Position numbers and translations under genes: made by a program | Source: an uncultured Candidatus Saccharibacteria bacterium | Lineage (GTDB): Bacteria; Patescibacteria; Saccharimonadia; Saccharimonadales; UBA6022 | NCBI GenBank assembly: GCA_946479115.1 | Contig: CAMLED010000046.1 | Span: forward strand, 1 to 6,897 | DNA length: 6,897 bases | Direction of reading: 5' to 3' | Part shown: positions 6,334 to 6,897 of the stretch, one piece after another | Layout of the letters: every line of letters starts with the position of its first letter | How positions within the stretch are numbered: the stretch's first letter is position 1 | The notes under the pieces: model-generated | What the model was told of the DNA's origin: nothing | Databases searched by the model: none | The model's input: the letters and a program-made list of their open reading frames with translations, nothing else

Positions 6334-6339
6334 TATAGT
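6334..6339 (+). promoter_or_regulatory. -10 box of lepB
   Basis: TATAGT, five of six consensus positions, ends 7 nt before the ATG at 6347. The expected transcription start would be at or one base before that ATG, giving a leaderless message. No good -35 is visible (best is TTTATC at 6312-6317, 16 bp upstream). If the in-frame ATG at 6362 is used instead, the leader would be about 15 nt and would contain GGAAG (6349-6353). Confidence 0.45.
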
Positions 6340-6346
6340 AAGGTTA

Positions 6347-6897
6347 ATGGAAGCTTCATTTATGCAACGGCACCCCTTCATTAAAGACACTCTTGGCATC
6401 TTCGTCTTTCTTGGCTGTGTCCTTATCGGTACCGTTATTATCAACGCCTTTATTTTCCGCAGCTTTAATGTTGTTGGTCCCAGCATGGAAACGACCATGT
6501 ATACCGGAGATCGTTTAATTGTTAACCGCCTTCCCGTTACGTGGGCGCAGTTACAAAATAAACCATATGTTCCTGAACGTGGACAAGTTATCGTCTTTAA
6601 AAACCCACACTACAGTATTGGTACCGGTGACGAGTATATCGTCAAACGTGTCATTGCGTTCCCTGGCGAACGTGTCACTGTCAAAGACGGTGTGATGATG
6701 GTCTATAACACCGAACATCCTGATGGTTTCCGTCCTGATGATAATAACCATGGCGAACCTGGCTCACCAACCAGTGGTGATGTCGATACTATGGTAACTG
6801 ACGGCACGTTATTTGTAGCCGGCGACCACCGTCAAGGTGAGTTTTCACTCGACTCACGTAGTGGTCTTGGGCTCATTCCTTATTACGACATCGTCGG
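6347..6897 (+). CDS. lepB: Type I signal peptidase, 5' part (runs off the window)
   Basis: Signal peptidase I cuts signal peptides from exported proteins at the outer membrane face. The 183 visible codons have no stop, so the gene continues past the right edge. A short N-terminus precedes one membrane helix (about 14-38). The S26 family boxes follow: catalytic Ser46 in VVGPSMETTM, box C GDRLIVNRL (54-62), general-base Lys100 in YIVKRVIAFPGERV, and box E GDHRQGEFSLDSRSGLG (159-175) followed by IPYYDIVG. Between Lys100 and box E is a linker rich in Asp, Asn and Gly (about 120-150). The start at 6347 suits a leaderless message from the -10 at 6334-6339; AAGG at 6340-6343 is too close for a normal ribosome site. 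ATG 6362 (MQRHPFIKDTLG) is a credible alternative that drops five residues. It is divergent from the LCP gene. Confidence 0.93.
   Translation, partial: MEASFMQRHPFIKDTLGIFVFLGCVLIGTVIINAFIFRSFNVVGPSMETTMYTGDRLIVNRLPVTWAQLQNKPYVPERGQVIVFKNPHYSIGTGDEYIVKRVIAFPGERVTVKDGVMMVYNTEHPDGFRPDDNNHGEPGSPTSGDVDTMVTDGTLFVAGDHRQGEFSLDSRSGLGLIPYYDIV

Noticed and set aside
6313..6751. Minus-strand frames opposite lepB
   Set aside because: The plus strand encodes an unmistakable signal peptidase with its Ser, Lys and GDxR...DSR motifs; the opposite frames are shadows.
1..6897. Mobile element, phage, CRISPR, defence or tRNA genes
   Set aside because: I looked on both strands for terminal repeats, regular repeat arrays, integrase or transposase motifs and tRNA cloverleafs and saw none. 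The window is dense core-genome sequence with no gene-free stretch above about 100 bp.

Overview
The window reads as chromosomal core-genome sequence of a small-genome bacterium, most likely Candidatus Saccharibacteria (TM7) or a close Patescibacteria/CPR relative. This placement is inference from gene content and protein style: a ribosomal protein L31 with a basic Ala/Lys tail and no visible zinc cysteines, a PrmC with NLPY in place of NPPY, and an LCP protein and an HtrA protein that both have long cytoplasmic leaders before a single membrane anchor. No 16S gene or other phylogenetic marker is present. Base composition and codon use look even across the window. I see no mobile element, CRISPR array, tRNA or rRNA.

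Left arm, plus strand (1-2509), translation and termination. The 3' end of rpmE (L31) is followed by a strong intrinsic terminator. An extended -10 promoter directly abuts it and probably drives a three-gene unit: a 111-aa two-helix membrane protein of unknown function, prfA (release factor 1), and prmC, which methylates the Gln of the release-factor GGQ motif. prfA and prmC overlap by 14 nt, so the enzyme is probably translationally coupled to its substrate.

Middle and right, minus strand (6244 down to 2506), envelope. In transcription order: an LCP (LytR-CpsA-Psr) protein with a C-terminal LytR_C domain, a 259-aa polytopic membrane protein of unknown function, and an HtrA/DegP-type serine protease with a PDZ domain. 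htrA converges on prmC, and their stop codons interlock over 4 bp. A terminator with a seven-U tract for the htrA transcript lies inside the prmC coding sequence on the opposite strand.

Far right, plus strand (6347 to the edge): the start of a type I signal peptidase gene (lepB), divergent from the LCP gene across a 102-bp intergenic region. That region carries a -10 box for each direction and a 16-bp palindrome.

The envelope genes fit together as secretion and surface maintenance: LepB releases exported proteins, HtrA removes damaged ones, and LCP attaches polymers to the wall. I found no clear new multi-gene system. The points most worth checking are the interlocked convergent htrA/prmC ends with an intragenic terminator, the -10 boxes placed 7-12 nt from start codons, and lineage variants in catalytic motifs of PrmC and LCP.
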